From Pinus tabuliformis (lineage: Eukaryota > Streptophyta > Pinopsida > Pinales > Pinaceae), in the NCBI GenBank assembly GCA_031772625.1, contig CM062817.1, positions 950,334,327-950,398,326 of the forward strand: a DNA stretch of 64,000 nt. Direction: 5' to 3'. Shown here piece by piece: positions 1-12,291 of this stretch. The number at the start of each line of letters is the position of its first letter. Positions within the stretch are counted from its first letter, which is position 1. The notes below the pieces were generated by a model. That model made no database searches and had not been told where the DNA came from. It saw only the letters and a program-made list of their open reading frames with translations. Both the position numbers and the translations under genes were made by a program.

Positions 1-1853
1 GAAGAAAGGGTCAGAGATCAAACAGACTGATTCAGCAAGAAAATCATTTGAGTCTATTAAAAAATCCATTATGGAAGCTCCCACTCTAAGCAACCCAGAT
101 TACAGCAAGGAGTTCCATATATTTTCTCTTGCCTCTAATGACACCCTTGCAGTAGTTTTATTGCAGGTAGATGAAGAAGGTTCAGAGCATCCGGTGGCAT
201 TTTTCAGCAAAAACTTAAGGGATGCTGAATTGAGGTATGATATTATTGAGAAGCAAGCATATGCTCTTATCAAATCTTTGAAATCTTTCAGAGTTTATAT
301 TCTGCATTCCAAGATAATTGCATATGTACCCTCTGCTGTAATAAAAGATGTCTTGACACAGCCTGATGCTAATGGAAGAAGGGCTAAAGGATTGCAAAGC
401 TAATTGAATTTAATATAGAACTAAAGCCTACCAAACTTGTCAGAAGTCAGGGTCTTGCTAGATTGTTAGCTGAAGAAAATTGCAGAACATTGGACATAGA
501 TTTCCTGTGCACAATTGCAGAAAATGGTCAGACAGAGGAAGAGGAAACAACTGAACCAGAGAGAAAGCAGGCAGCGGCCATGAATCTAGCTTCTTGTGAT
601 TGGTATTCTACAATAATTAATTTCTTGTTGAAGCTAGAAATTCCCCCAGGCTCAAGCACAAGTCAAGCCATAACTATTAAGCTTAGGGCAGCTAAATATT
701 GCATTAATGAAAATCTGCTCTATTGGAGGGATCCATATGGAATGCTTTTAAGGTGTCTAGACAAAGAATAGTCAATAGAAGTCATGCAACAGTTTCATTC
801 GAGCATGTGTGGAGGGCACCATTATTTGAAAACCACTGCCCATAAGATCCTCAGAGCTGGGTACTATTGGCCCACTTTATTTTCTAATGTATTTTCATTT
901 TTTAAATCTTATGACAGGTGCCAAAGATTTGAAGGAAAACAGCAGTTAAAGTCCCTGCCCTTAAAACCAATACATGCAAAAGGACCTTTTTAGCAGTGGG
1001 GCTTGGATTTCATTGGAGAAATCAATCCACATTTTGGTGGCCAACACAGATGGATATTAGTAGCCACTGATTATTTTACTAAGTGGATTGAAGCAATCCC
1101 TACGAGGAAGGCTGATCATAATGTGGTCATGAATTTTTTAATTGAAAATATCTTTGCCAGGTTTGGTTGTCCACATAAATTAGTCACAGATAATGCAACA
1201 GCCTTCAAAGCAAAAGAATTGGAGGATTTGTGTGATTCAATGGGTATTAAACTTGTTCATTCCACCTCATATTATCCCCAAGGCAATGGGCTAGCAGAAT
1301 CCTCCAATAAAAGCCTGATAAGGATAATGAAGAAGCTGTTGGAGGAAAATAAAAAGAATTGGGATTCTAAGCTCAAGTACGCACTGTGGGCTAACAGAGT
1401 GACCATTAAAAGATCCACAGGGAAGTCTCCTTTCAAGCAGGTATATGGTACTGAAGCTGTATTCCAAATTCAGTTAACTCTCCCTGTGGCAAAACTCTTT
1501 CAAAAAGAACAGAATGAAGAAGAAGACATGGCAAAAAGGATCACTGATTTGGCAGAGCTACATCAGATTAGAGAATAGCTGGTGGAAAAGGCTGCAACAC
1601 ATCAGAAAAAGATCAAGGATGATTTTGAAAGGAAGACAAAGACAAATAATTTTCAGGTTGGAGACTTGGTGCTGAAGTGGGATTCATTAAAGGAAAAGAA
1701 GGGAAATCATGGGAAGTTTGATGCTTTCTGGACAGGGCCTTTTATCGTTTCTTAGATTCAAGGGAACAATACCTTCATTCTGAAAAGTATGGGAGGAGAG
1801 GCAGTTTTTGATGGCCCAGTTAATGGGCAGTTTTTGAAAGTTTATGTTTTTTA
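1..1853 (+). pseudogene. Ty3/gypsy pol 3' portion (RNase H and integrase), decayed
   Basis: The element runs in from the left edge. Domains in order are the RT/RNase H junction and RNase H (to about 400), the integrase HHCC zinc finger (about 790-930, with H-H and C-x2-C spacing), the integrase core (1003-1578, motifs MDFIGEI, TDNATAF and GLAESSNKS giving D, D and E), and a C-terminal integrase tail ending at 1853. The RNase H and 'SKIIAYVPSAVIKD' style suits the Tat/Athila branch (family knowledge). Breaks seen are a frameshift near 400 and in-frame stops at 769, 991, 1576 and about 1753. It would have supplied retrotransposon replication and integration functions and is now inactive. Confidence 0.9.
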
Positions 1854-2030
1854 AGGTCTTTTGGCCTTAAAATTGTAAATATTTGATTCTATCAGTCTTA
1901 GTATAGGTTCAGTCAAACTCCATGCCCAATGGAACAATAGGAATTTTGCTAATTTTCTTTCATCGGACAGGCATTGATCTGCAGGTTCTTGAGACCTCAC
2001 AGGGAGGATCTCATCCCCAGAAGGAGCCAG

Positions 2031-3060
2031 TGTTAGCTCTGCTACATATTTTGGCATTTGTTGGGTCAAAGACAACTTGCCCGTGTTGTTTTTGCTTAAA
2101 GAAAGCTCACATCAGTTGCCTATTCCCTTTCACCCCACTGCTCGCACTTTCTCCTTCTTCATTCCCCTTACACTCCCCTAGCCCTATTGTCTCTTTTCCC
2201 TCCTAAACCTCGCCTTTTCCTATTTAAAACCCCTGAAATCCATCAAAGCCCCATTTAAATAAAGCCTCAGGTGCTAATGGTGTTAAACCCATATAGCCGC
2301 ATGCCGTCGCAAAAAGCGCTTCCCATGAGGTCCTTCCCTGTCACATTAGTTATAAACACGTGCTCTTAACCCCCGCCGTCCAATCATTTTCCATGAGATG
2401 CAAAGGCATTCGCTTCCCCCACTGCCAAAACTTGCACACGCAATAACCCGTGGGGATAGCGGTTTGCTGCCGGTCCCATCGGCCACGCGTCAACCAATGA
2501 ATGGGATCGCACTCCACTGTACATTTACTGCCCATTCCCGTAAGCGGTGTGGGGAATACCACTTACCGCTCGTCCCACCTGTCCCCGCTCACTATCACCC
2601 AGGCATGTTAGCCCCTTGTCAGCTATTGGATCTGCCTGCCCGGGATCCAACGGCTCATTGTTGTCCTCCACAATTTCTGCCCGATACCCTCCGCAAATGA
2701 TCTCCACCGTTGATTTGTGAAAACCGACGGTCAAACCTATTCATCCATTCAGTGTGTCCACTTGCCATGAGGTCTACGCCACCTTTGATTGAGCTGTGCT
2801 TCTGAAGGATAATGGCAAGCAACTATCTGTACCTGGTGCAGTTATTCTTCAGCAACTGTATTCAAGAGAATTATGGCCGAAGAGCAGGAAAGACGTGCCT
2901 CGAGCAGTTAAACGTACTTATCAGTAATGGAGCCTGTTTCATATTATACTCCCCTGTGCAAGAAGGACGGCCGAGCACTAGAGAATATCAAATTCACTTA
3001 TTAAAGCAGTAGATTGTATCAGAGACCCATATTAGATAATTAATGTGGTTGGTGGTCAGT
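2031..3060 (+). other. Putative 3' LTR of the gypsy element at 1-1853 (boundaries uncertain)
   Basis: A purine-rich stretch is followed by TGTTAGCTCTGC at 2031. Downstream there is a TATA-like CTATTTAAAAC near 2219 and an AATAAA inside AAATAAAGCC near 2258, followed by a CpG-rich stretch (about 2280-2720). This arrangement of TATA box, polyadenylation signal and GC-rich leader is what an LTR U3-R-U5 looks like, and it follows a pol 3' end. No second copy is in the window, so neither edge is proved. The ORFs here match nothing recognisable. Confidence 0.35.
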
Positions 3061-3865
3061 AATGACTCCTCCACGCATAGGATAGCAAAGAATTTTGTAA
3101 TCAACCTTTATTTATACCTAGAACACAGATGTAATGAGGGTTGATGGTTGTAGTTCTGATGTAAGGTTCAACTTCTGGAGACTGTAACTACTGTGATACC
3201 TGCAGCGTCTGGTCTTCATTTTCAGCTAATACAAGCTTCTTTTTCTGTTAATTGCTCACTTTCCACTTCTTCTTTGTTCCAGGCTATGCTTGTTATGCAT
3301 TTTTCATGTGCTCTTGATGTTTAGCATTAGAGGGGCTGTCATCCCACCTCTGTGTTAGAATCTAGTATGTATCATTGAATGTGTTATGCAGGTTTCTGTT
3401 ATTTTAGTGCTTAGAGAGCTGTCATCCTGTCTATGCATTAGGAAATAGATTTTCAGACCTTCTTACTAGTTGCATCCGGCCATCACATGGTCTTGTGTAT
3501 TTGCTGGTGTGGTCAGTTTTCTCCATGTTCACTTAATCCTCAAATTGTGAGTAATTGGTGGTCTAAAGCCTTGTAGTATGGCGGTGTTCACCCATGTCTA
3601 GGGTTAAGCATATTAGAAGTGGTTATCTGGCTTGAATATGCATCATTTCTTCCACTCATCCACCTATTTCCAACATTTTTGTTGAGTTTGTAATGTTCCC
3701 GAGCATCTCTGAGATACAACCTAGGAGAGTTTCTTGGGGTGATAACAAATACCACAGGGAAATCCCCACTTGCACACAAAAGTCATTATTGCAAAATATC
3801 ATAATCTAAGGAGCATTCATAGGTTAGTGACCTGCATAAACTCTTCACATCCTTTTCCACCATCA
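3061..3865. other. Spacer without recognisable gene
   Basis: Moderately AT-rich DNA. A short minus-strand open frame (3588-3779) has no family signature that I recognise. The stretch could be the tail of the preceding LTR or older repeat debris. The last five bases before 3871 are one copy of the solo-LTR target-site duplication. Confidence 0.4.
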
Positions 3866-3870
3866 CAACC

Positions 3871-4338
3871 TGTTGGGTTGTGTTATATTCTTTCCACGAC
3901 TAGCGCACATAGTTAACTGGGGGTTATAGGGGGGGGGGGTCACAAGGGGTTTGAGGGGTACCCATAACCCCACTTTATGGGGTCTAGCGCAGCGCCCCAG
4001 AAAATTTTGGTTTTAGAACCTATGTTACATTGGGCGGACCCACCTATGGTTTTGTGCATGATTTTCGCACATGTTTTTTGGATGCAATGGTTTTCGGTCC
4101 ATCGTTTTGGACACGATGGTTTTTGGTCCATGGTATTGGATGTTTCGGCATGTATAAATATGTATTATAACATTGAAATGAATATAATGAAAAATCAAGC
4201 TGGTAGTCCTGGTTTTGGGATCCAGGGGAAAATCTAGCTGTGTATATGTGTTTTTTATGTGTTATGCTCTCGCATTGTTTATTTTCTATGTTTTAGAATT
4301 CGTATGTAGGTAATTTCTATATGGGGTTAAAATCTAGA
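3871..4338 (+). mobile_element. Solo LTR of a Ty1/copia family, TSD CAACC
   Basis: It begins TGTTGGGTTGTG and ends in a degenerate CTAGA (CTACA in its relatives). It is flanked by identical 5-bp copies CAACC (3866-3870 and 4339-4343). The sequence is homologous, in inverse orientation, to the two LTRs at 25416-25889 and 30051-30558. A TATA box (TATAAATA) lies near 4153. It carries a G-run of about 12 where the relatives have a further 45-50 bp, which suggests loss between two G-runs. A lone LTR with an intact TSD is the product of LTR-LTR recombination that removed the internal region. Confidence 0.93.
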
Positions 4339-4639
4339 CAACCATACATACCTAAGCTTGCAAACACTAAGATTAATCTCGCCATCCCGCATATAAGCCT
4401 GCCACCCAAGATCTTAAAACTTCCATGTGTTATGTTATGCATGTTGCACATACACCACATGTACCCTAGTTCAAATAATGAGAGGGGTATGATCCCATCC
4501 CCTATCCCTGATATGACCTTGATCATCTACCTCGATTGGGGCCTTTGTGCCACTCTCCAGGATACTACTCAACTACTAGGTTCAAATATTGAAATTTTGG
4601 GGTAGCCAATTCTAAGTTAGCTCCACGCTAGAAAATTGG

Positions 4640-6769
4640 CTTCCCTAATTTGCCAACAAAGCTGCAACTTTGTTCTCCAACCATTTTGAATGTGTCGTGA
4701 TGACATAAGGGAAGGAGAGCACTAGGTTTTGAATTCTATTCACCAAAATATCAAGGCGCCAACTCTTAATGACTTTTTGAATCAGAGATCCATTGATTAT
4801 TTTTTGAACCACATTCACAACCAACTATGAATCTCCATTAGCCTATCACTTGGTATATCCTTCTTCATGAGCCAGGAATAGACCTATTTCGAGAGCTTTT
4901 AATTCCACCATGTTATTACTAGTATACCCAAATTATCCAACATAAAACCTAAAAGGATGGTCGTGATCATCACGAAATATTCCCCCATACCCAATAGGCC
5001 CAGGATTTTCTTTAGAGGCCCCATCAAAATTAAGCTTGATAAATCCTTATGGAGGAAGGGAAAATGTTGTTGGAGACAAGCCAAGACCACTAACTCACTG
5101 AGAGTCATCCAATGCCACCATATTTTGCAAGATTTCTAAGTCTCGTAAAATTTGAGCTTCCTCGCCTTCCACATTCCAATCGTCTTCTGCCTACTTCTTA
5201 GTTAGTATTATTTCTTTCATATTAAGCTTCATGTATTTCCATATAGAATGCTCTGTTTTATTTAGATCATTGAATATGATTCTATTATGTTATTTCCATA
5301 CCGTCCACAAAAGAAAACACAAAACCAAACCACAAGACCTATTCACAATTAGATTTTTGAAAAGAGAGGGATTCCAAGATTCAATTGTTTCCCACAAACT
5401 CTTAGGGGAGCAATCTAAATAGCCAAAAAGGCTACAAATCCTAGACCAGAGAATTTCCATTCTTGCAAAAGTGTTGAACAGATGGTTAATGTTTTCCTCA
5501 TATTGTTGAGAGATGGGGCACCACAATGGTCCTATATAGCCTTTTCTCCTCAAAAGGTCCCATGTTAGGAGTCGACATCAACCAACTAACCAGAGGAAGC
5601 TTGCTACCTTCGACCATAACTTTCCTTCCCAAATATTCCATTGGAGGGGATCCTTTGGGATTTCCTTGTGATTTTCCATAATTCCATAAGTCTCTTTGAT
5701 GGTGAACAAAACCTATGTTTTATATCCCCATCTCATCTTGTCTCCCCCTCACACTACCTGAATTTTCCTTTCTTTTAGTTATGTATCCATAATTTGTTAT
5801 CCCTGTGAAAAATGTTCCTCATCCTATTTATCCTACGTTTCCATTATCACCACTAATCTTGCGAGGATATTTCTTTCCAGAGATTAGGGACCACTACTGC
5901 CCTTGTCCTCGTGGTGTACTCTTTAGGACATATTAACTCCTCTCCATCCTTGGGATTTGTTGCCAAGAATTTTCCCAAAAGTTGGTTGTTCCACCATCTC
6001 TAATTTCCTAGAACATGTGATCTTGTATAAAAGGCTTTTGTTCCAATGTTATATTTCATATTAATGACCCTGATGGAAAATTTGACTATCGCACTTTATT
6101 AGCTTGAGTGATCACCAGGTTACATTTCCTATTGCATATTAGTTTCCACAACTCTTAACCTCCATGGAGCCATCTCCACCATAATTTGGCTCCCATGGTT
6201 TTATTAAGAGTTCTATTGTCCCTCAAAACAAGACCACCCTCCGATTTTGGTAGACACACCTTCTCCCAAGACTTTAGATTCCAGTTTTTGTCGTGTTGAT
6301 CCCCTTGCCACAAGAATTTATGAAAAATAGAAACAATGTTCTTATATGCTATAGATGTAAGTATATTGACAACTGATCAATCAGAATGGCTTGTAGAACA
6401 ACCTTAATTAGACTAATTTGAATGGGAAGATTCAACACTTTGAAGGTCTAGTTGTCCAACCACCTAAATATATTTTCATTCATCTCCAACGAACATGAAA
6501 ATCACAGTTAATTAATGACAAGAGGGATGCCAAGGTATTTGGTTGGTAGGGAACCCATTTGAAATTCAATATTTCTCAGTAGATTCCTTTGCACCAAAAT
6601 ATTGGTATTGAATAAATACATGCTAGATTTCTCCCCATTTATCATCATGCCAGAGGCCACTTGAAAATTTGAGAGGATTAGATCTAATGCCCGTATCTCT
6701 TGAATAGTTGGCTCACTAAATAAATTAATATCGTCCATGAATTATTAATGAGTGATGGGAAAATTGTAA
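4640..6769 (-). pseudogene. L1-type LINE ORF2, 3' part, decayed
   Basis: Read on the minus strand, the order is RT motif C with FMDDI near 6735 (preceded by two stops in what is normally HLLF), 'ASGMMINGEKS' and 'LPTKYLGIP' (6508-6738), an RT thumb/connection with NKTMGAKLWWRW near 6190, a zf-RVT-like region (about 5290-5553, CPI...HLF), and an RNase H domain (about 4700-5060, with LNFDGASKENPGPIGYGG and later NNMVELKALEIGL in a shifted frame). Multiple stops and frameshifts are present. It is truncated at its 5' end, since endonuclease and ORF1 are missing. The order is that of plant L1 elements. It differs from the better-preserved LINE at 16691-23065. Confidence 0.85.
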
Positions 6770-7038
6770 CACTACTACAAAGTCCACTAGAATCTGATGA
6801 CCTAGTGTTGGACATTCAATAGAATTCTATCGTGAATCTGTCGGGCCTCATTTTCCAGACTTGTCAGTGGAACTCTGTTGAATAATTGGCAGGACAAATG
6901 GCCATCAGATATTTGACTATAGCCTCTATTCATATAAACGACAACGAGAAGATGAATACTCTATCAAGTATCTGATGCGACATCCATCACATAACCCACG
7001 ACATCCTACCAAATAGTCCAAAAATTAGACAATCAAAA
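6770..7038 (+). other. Possible CACTA-type transposon terminus, interrupted by the 7039 element
   Basis: CACTACTACAAA at 6770 resembles the terminal motif of plant CACTA (En/Spm) transposons, and a 3-bp TAA precedes it. The next 260 bp contain several ATCTGATG/ATCTGTCG-like words and their complement (CATCAGAT), reminiscent of subterminal repeats. I found no matching AGTAGTG end beyond 14136 and no transposase, so this may be chance. Confidence 0.2.
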
Positions 7039-8707
7039 TGTTGGAATTATGATGCATGTGTTGTACTTGATGGCAACCCACTTGTAGCAGAACAACTCAC
7101 TTGTATATGGTAACTAGATGAATCTACAGGAGAGATATCAAATGTGACAGAATGCGTGGCAGTTCAAAGGAATCATTTCAGAAGTAATACAACAAATTAC
7201 AGTGTAATGGGTCTATTAAGAGGTAACAGGGCATTGGTACAGAAGAACATGAATATGGAACTAAGGTCTACTGATCAGAATAAAGAAGGTAAAGGGAAAG
7301 GTTGATGTAAAGCAGTTTATGAAGTATACACAGGTCCACTTAGTCAAAACAACATATACATGCTAGTCCATAGAACAAAAAGAGCGTATACATATACACG
7401 CACTCCCACAGGAGGAAACTCATGTACATGTTGGAAAACCAAGGTTTTGGTCCAAGGTATTTGGTACATGTTGGAAAACCAAGGTTTTGGACTGAGGTAT
7501 TTGGTCCAAGGTATTGGTTGTAAGTGGTTTTGGTCTAAGGTGTTGACACAAGATCTAAGTATATAAGGAGGAAAAGATAAAAGGGCTAAGTGCATAAGTA
7601 ATGAATATCTTATGAAGTGTTATATCAAAAGCAAATATGCATGTTATGGGTTTTTTATGCTTTACTTGATGTAGACTAAAAATGCACCTGAGCATTTGAT
7701 GATGGATGAGATCTAATGATGGATCAGGATCATAATGACTTATCATTATGTGGTCTGATAATGGATGGGCTAGATATGATTGTTAACACATGTTTTATCC
7801 TTTATATGTGATGATATAGGTATGTCTGAAGTCGAGAATTGCAGTGAAGTTATAAGTAAGTATTTGTAGATCTATACGTTGGTTCGCTTTGGTGAATATG
7901 TATTTGATGGTTGTATTGCAATGGTGATTAATTTTGAGCTTCAATGTTACTAATGGGTCCAGTATGAAAATTTGATGAAATGAGGCCTTCATGTGTATTG
8001 TTGTGTACCAAGAGCATCGAGACTGAAAATTTATGAAACTTGGTCCCAGGAGAATACTGAGGGTTGGAGCCTTCAGTGAGGAAGTCGAAGCTTCCTGCCA
8101 GTAGTGGCTGGTGATATGATTAGGGGGTTGGAGCTCCCTTCCAGTAGCAGCTAGAGAATGAGTGCAAGTTGTAGCCTTCTCTAGGTCAAAGCGTACGTAC
8201 TAGTAAATATATTGGCTAGTACAAGAACTAGGGGGTTGTACCTTCCTTCCAGAAGAAGTTGGAGAATGAGAGAAGTTTGTATCCTTCTACAGGTGGGTTC
8301 CTGCATAGTGGTATGAGTCTGCACCAATACAAGATTGTAAACATTTTTTCTTATTATTAAAAAAAGACAAAGACGATAGCAGTAGGTGGTTTTCACCCAC
8401 ATTGGGTTTCCACCTTAAATCTTGGTGTTGATGTGTGTTTCTTATGTGTGATGGTTTATTCTATTATTACTGCACATGGTTATTGTTTAATTTTTAATAA
8501 AGTAGTGATGCACTGATTAAAGATCAGCATATGATGAATTAACTGAATCATAAGTTCACTAGATATACGCTGGTTTCCTTAAGAACAAATGCATGCACAC
8601 GCGAGTTCCCTTCGCTGAAGTAGTGTATATAAATCTGATTATGGAAATGAAAAATTTATTGATTTGTAAATATTGATTCATCCCCCCTCTTAGTATTATT
8701 TCCAACA
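7039..8707 (+). repeat. 5' LTR of the Sirevirus-like element
   Basis: Runs from TGTTGGAATTATG to TATTTCCAACA (1669 bp) and is immediately followed by the primer-binding site. It shares its whole length with 12292-14130 apart from substitutions and indels, mostly in the GGTCCAAGGTATT minisatellite. It also holds several copies of a GGTTG(G/T)AGC-containing motif between about 8050 and 8290. Confidence 0.92.
7427..7544 (+). repeat. Minisatellite in the 5' LTR (short allele)
   Basis: Imperfect tandem copies of CATGTTGGAAAACCAAGG joined to TTGGTCCAAGGTATT-type units. The partner array in the other LTR (12697-12969) is more than twice as long, so units were gained or lost after insertion. Confidence 0.8.
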
Positions 8708-8709
8708 CT

Positions 8710-8721
8710 TGGTATCAGAGC
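8710..8721 (+). other. Primer-binding site for initiator-Met tRNA
   Basis: TGGTATCAGAGC lies two bases after the 5' LTR end. This is the classic complement of the 3' end of plant tRNA-iMet used to prime minus-strand synthesis in Ty1/copia elements. Confidence 0.95.
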
Positions 8722-8769
8722 AGGTCCTTTCGCAGAAGCTTGATCGCTTGAAGGAGATCCGTAGTAACA

Positions 8770-10193
8770 ATGGGAAAGAAGCAAAAGAAGAAATCACCTC
8801 AAAAGAAGAAGACATCTCAAAGGAACCGTGACAGTGGGAGAGATGATTGGCCACTATGTGGAAGCAACTCTTTAGATTTAGAATCACCTCAGAATGAAGA
8901 TGAACAAGCAAAATAATTATCAGGTATGAATTTATTGTCCTCTGGTGATACATTTCTCTATTCATTTGAAGATAATGAATGTGACAGCAAAACAACTGAA
9001 TTTTCTCTTATGGGTGAAAGAGAAAGAAATCAAATAGAGGAAGAATTTAAAAATCTCACAGACACAATTAGAGATCAAAAAGATCTAATTGATAAAAGGG
9101 AATGTGCCTACAAAGAAGAAGTTACCAGGTTAAAAGCCTAGTTGGAGGAAGGAAACAAAATAAAGAAGCAATACAAAGAAAAGGAAGATCAAAATCAAAG
9201 GCTACAGGATCAAGTGACATCATTGAGAAATGAACTGAATGAAAAGGAGACAATAACCAAGAAACTTATAGAAAGAACTAGCTACTGTGAAGGTCTTGAA
9301 GCTATGGTCGTTTCTGTAAAAGAAGATCTCATAAATTAAAATAAGCAGAATGAAGAACTACTCCAAGCATTTGAATAACAAGAAACTGAAGTTCTCGAAT
9401 TAAGGCAACAAGTGGAAGAAGGAAAAAAGCTAAAGAAGTCATGAGGAAGTAGTATCTTGAAAAGGAAGAACAATATCAGGTTGAGGTAAATATCCTAAAA
9501 GGTAAATTAGAAGAAAAGGATAAACTCTTATGATTTCAAGATAGTACTAAGATTTTTGATGATATTCTTGGTAGTCAAAGGTCTCCTGCCATCAAATCTG
9601 GTCTTGGTTTTCATGAAACCATTAAAGGTGAATCTAACTCACAAACTGAAGTAAGGAAATCTAGTGCAAAATCTAAAATGCTAAAAAAGGAGATAAGAGG
9701 TCAACCCAATCATCAACCAAGGAAAGGAAGTATTCAAATAAAATCATTTACTCCTAACTATGGAAGTGTTAATCGATTCTTTCCTCAGATGAATAATGTT
9801 GAATTTTTTATATGTCATAATTTTGGACATGTTGCAGCCAAATGCAGAAGTAGAATGGTTCAAGCTAATGACAGTCACACAGAAAGATCATCAACTTCCA
9901 AGTACTTTAAGGGATATTGTTTTTCTTTCATTATGTTTGGCCACAAAGCCATTTATTGCTATAGAAGCAATATGAAACATATAAGATGTTATTCTTGTAA
10001 CAAGTTTGGACATATAGCAAAAGAATTCAGGAGAAAATTTTGGCCAACACACCAAAAGAAGCAAACATCATCACACTCCAAGGTATGGAAGAAGAAGGAA
10101 GTACAACTAGAAATATGTGGCATAGCTCTGTATCCAGATAGAACAGACTCAGGAGGAACTATGAAATTTCAGTGTTCTAATTCTCATACGTAG
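8770..10193 (+). pseudogene. Sirevirus-type gag, decayed (coiled coil and three CCHC knuckles)
   Basis: The ATG at 8770 opens a lysine-rich start (MGKKQKKKSPQKKK). The same frame continues to about 9440 through stops near 8914, 9139, 9337 and 9376. It is rich in heptad-like E/K/L stretches, so a long coiled coil is likely. After a frame change, 9678-10193 carries three degenerate zinc knuckles: FICHNFGHVAAKC (one Cys missing), GYCFSFIMFGHKAIYC (one Cys replaced) and RCYSCNKFGHIAKEF (last Cys lost). Structural protein of the virus-like particle. It is non-functional here because of the stops and the damaged zinc ligands. Confidence 0.8.
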
Positions 10194-11999
10194 TTATCAT
10201 GAAGACAAGTCGCATATATACGTGAGTTAGAAGTTGCACAGTCGCGTATATGTTGGTTTGATGAAGAAGCAGTGGGACAGACTCAGAAAAATGATCTGAT
10301 ATGGTTTAGAAAATTATCAATTATCTTTTATGTCTTGATGATTGATGACTACAGTCTGTGGATGTTACTTAGAAGTGATTTTGATCCTCATATTTTGTTG
10401 ATGACTTTATGTATATCTAATTGATGATGATGTCTTGATATTTCTTACTGATATATGCAATGATTAGATCTGACAGTAAATAGGTGGCACAGGTTCAGGG
10501 GGAGAATATGCTATGCTTATAATAATGCATTGTTGGCATTATGTTTAGAAGTCTTTGGTACCTAATGATTCTTATCAATGGTGATGATGCTTATGTGGCT
10601 AAATTTTTTAAAAGATACATCATGCTATGTTGTGGTTATGAGTTTCCTACAATGAAGTCTCAGATGATACTTATATTGCTTGGGGTTTCATAGTTGTTAT
10701 TCAAATCATATTTATGGATGATTGTGGATGACATTTTGATAATGCATACAGTACATATATGTTTCTTACATGGTGATCTTCATTAGGAAAAGGAAAAGTA
10801 CAGAGCCTGAGTAACAACTTCATTATTTGATGATGAACCACACATTTCTTTTATGTTGTTATCGTCATGGCTTCAAAGAGGCATAAAGTCCATATGGTGT
10901 AGTTATGATGCAAGATTCCTATAGTTCTTGGCTCTCATGAAGTTGAGGATTGTTGTTGTTGATGATATCAAGAAATATTGACAAATGACTATGAGCTCAT
11001 GGTTTTCTAGATACATATTGTTGGATACACATTATGATTGGATACATGGATGATTACTTAAGTTGCATATTGATAGATATTATTGTTTAACTAGGAGAAT
11101 GATGATGTTAAAGGTTCCATATCCATTTGGAGACATGGCTTACTTAGTCACATAATGATGATGAATTCTTACTTTATGATGATAGGCTTGATACTCACAT
11201 ATGTTGATTATCATGGTTGATGCTTATCATATGTGGGATGTTTCCAAGTGATGTTACATGGTTGATATATTGAGGGTTCTTGTGGAAAGATCATGCAGGT
11301 CTTGTTGATGATGCTATGATCATAGATGATCAATATGGTGTTTTCACATACATATGATACGATGTGAATTATTTGTCTTACTGCTTGGAGATATGATATA
11401 TAAGGTTATGATAAGGCTCTTTCTATTAAGGAAATAGAGCAAGTTGTTCTTGATGAGATCAACAGGATGAGTTGATATATAAATGAAACATATTTGTCAC
11501 TGGTTGATGATAATTACATGGTCATATCTTGGGAAATAATGATGGACATATACAGGTTGTTGGTCTGGATGTTGCTGACAGATGCTTGTGGTGTAGATCA
11601 TACATGATGTATGATAGTTGACGATGACTATGATGGTATTGTTTAGATCTTTGGTCTATTTTATAAATATCATTCGATGTAAAGGTTATATAAAGACCCA
11701 TGATGTAATATGTCTCTCTCTATTGTAGTCTTTTAATGATTCCGTCTCAGTCATATGATGTAATTTGTATGCCCACTATGCATGGGAATGATCATGTAAT
11801 AATTACTATATTTTAGCCATGTATAAACAATTGGTATATCCCCACTTGGTTGGGTAGATGAGTCAAATTTAGTATATTCCCACTTGGTTGGGAGATTGAT
11901 GTATGTATGAGTCATTAGCGATAGGAAGGTCATACTCACATAGCTGAGTTATAGAGTCATGTTATTCATTTGGAAAATATTTTTATAGACTCTGCATGT
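10194..11999 (+). other. Interior of the Sirevirus-like element without recognisable pol
   Basis: I looked for protease (DSGC), integrase (GKGE/HHCC and DDE), RT (YVDD) and RNase H motifs in all plus-strand frames and recognised none. The stretch is rich in GATGATG-like words and full of stops. It is either filler typical of a non-autonomous derivative or a pol decayed beyond recognition. Confidence 0.5.
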
Positions 12000-12291
12000 G
12001 CTTAGGGGGAGGATGGACGGTATAGTGCATCTCAACAAGTTCAAAGGGGGAGTTTAATAAAAAAACCTAGCATGTATGATCAATGTTCATATTCAGCTAT
12101 TCAGATATGAAAGTTTTCATTTTGGTCAACCCTTTACCCTTGATATCAAAGGGGGAGAATAACTTGGTCTGCTCTTTGCCCTTTATGTCAAAGGGGGAGA
12201 GTATTTTGGTGTTGTTTTTGATCTCTAACAGTTTCTACAGCTTGTAGTAATCAACACCAACATGGTTGCCATAAAGTCGAAAGGGGGAGAT
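12000..12291 (+). other. Multiple polypurine tracts before the 3' LTR
   Basis: Purine tracts of the form (C)TTAGGGGGAGGA, AAAGGGGGAGTT, AAAGGGGGAGAA, AAAGGGGGAGAG and AAAGGGGGAGAT recur within about 290 bp. The last abuts the LTR at 12292 and would prime plus-strand synthesis. Such multiplication is a described Sirevirus feature. Confidence 0.8.

Noticed and set aside
2350..2734. Short open frames on both strands in the CpG-rich stretch
   Set aside because: Stop-poor because of GC content. They match no family and lie within the putative LTR.
11640..11940. Possible second gene upstream of the Sirevirus 3' LTR (envelope-like ORF)
   Set aside because: Some Sireviruses carry an extra ORF there, but only a short minus-strand frame is open and no signal peptide or transmembrane pattern is visible on the plus strand.
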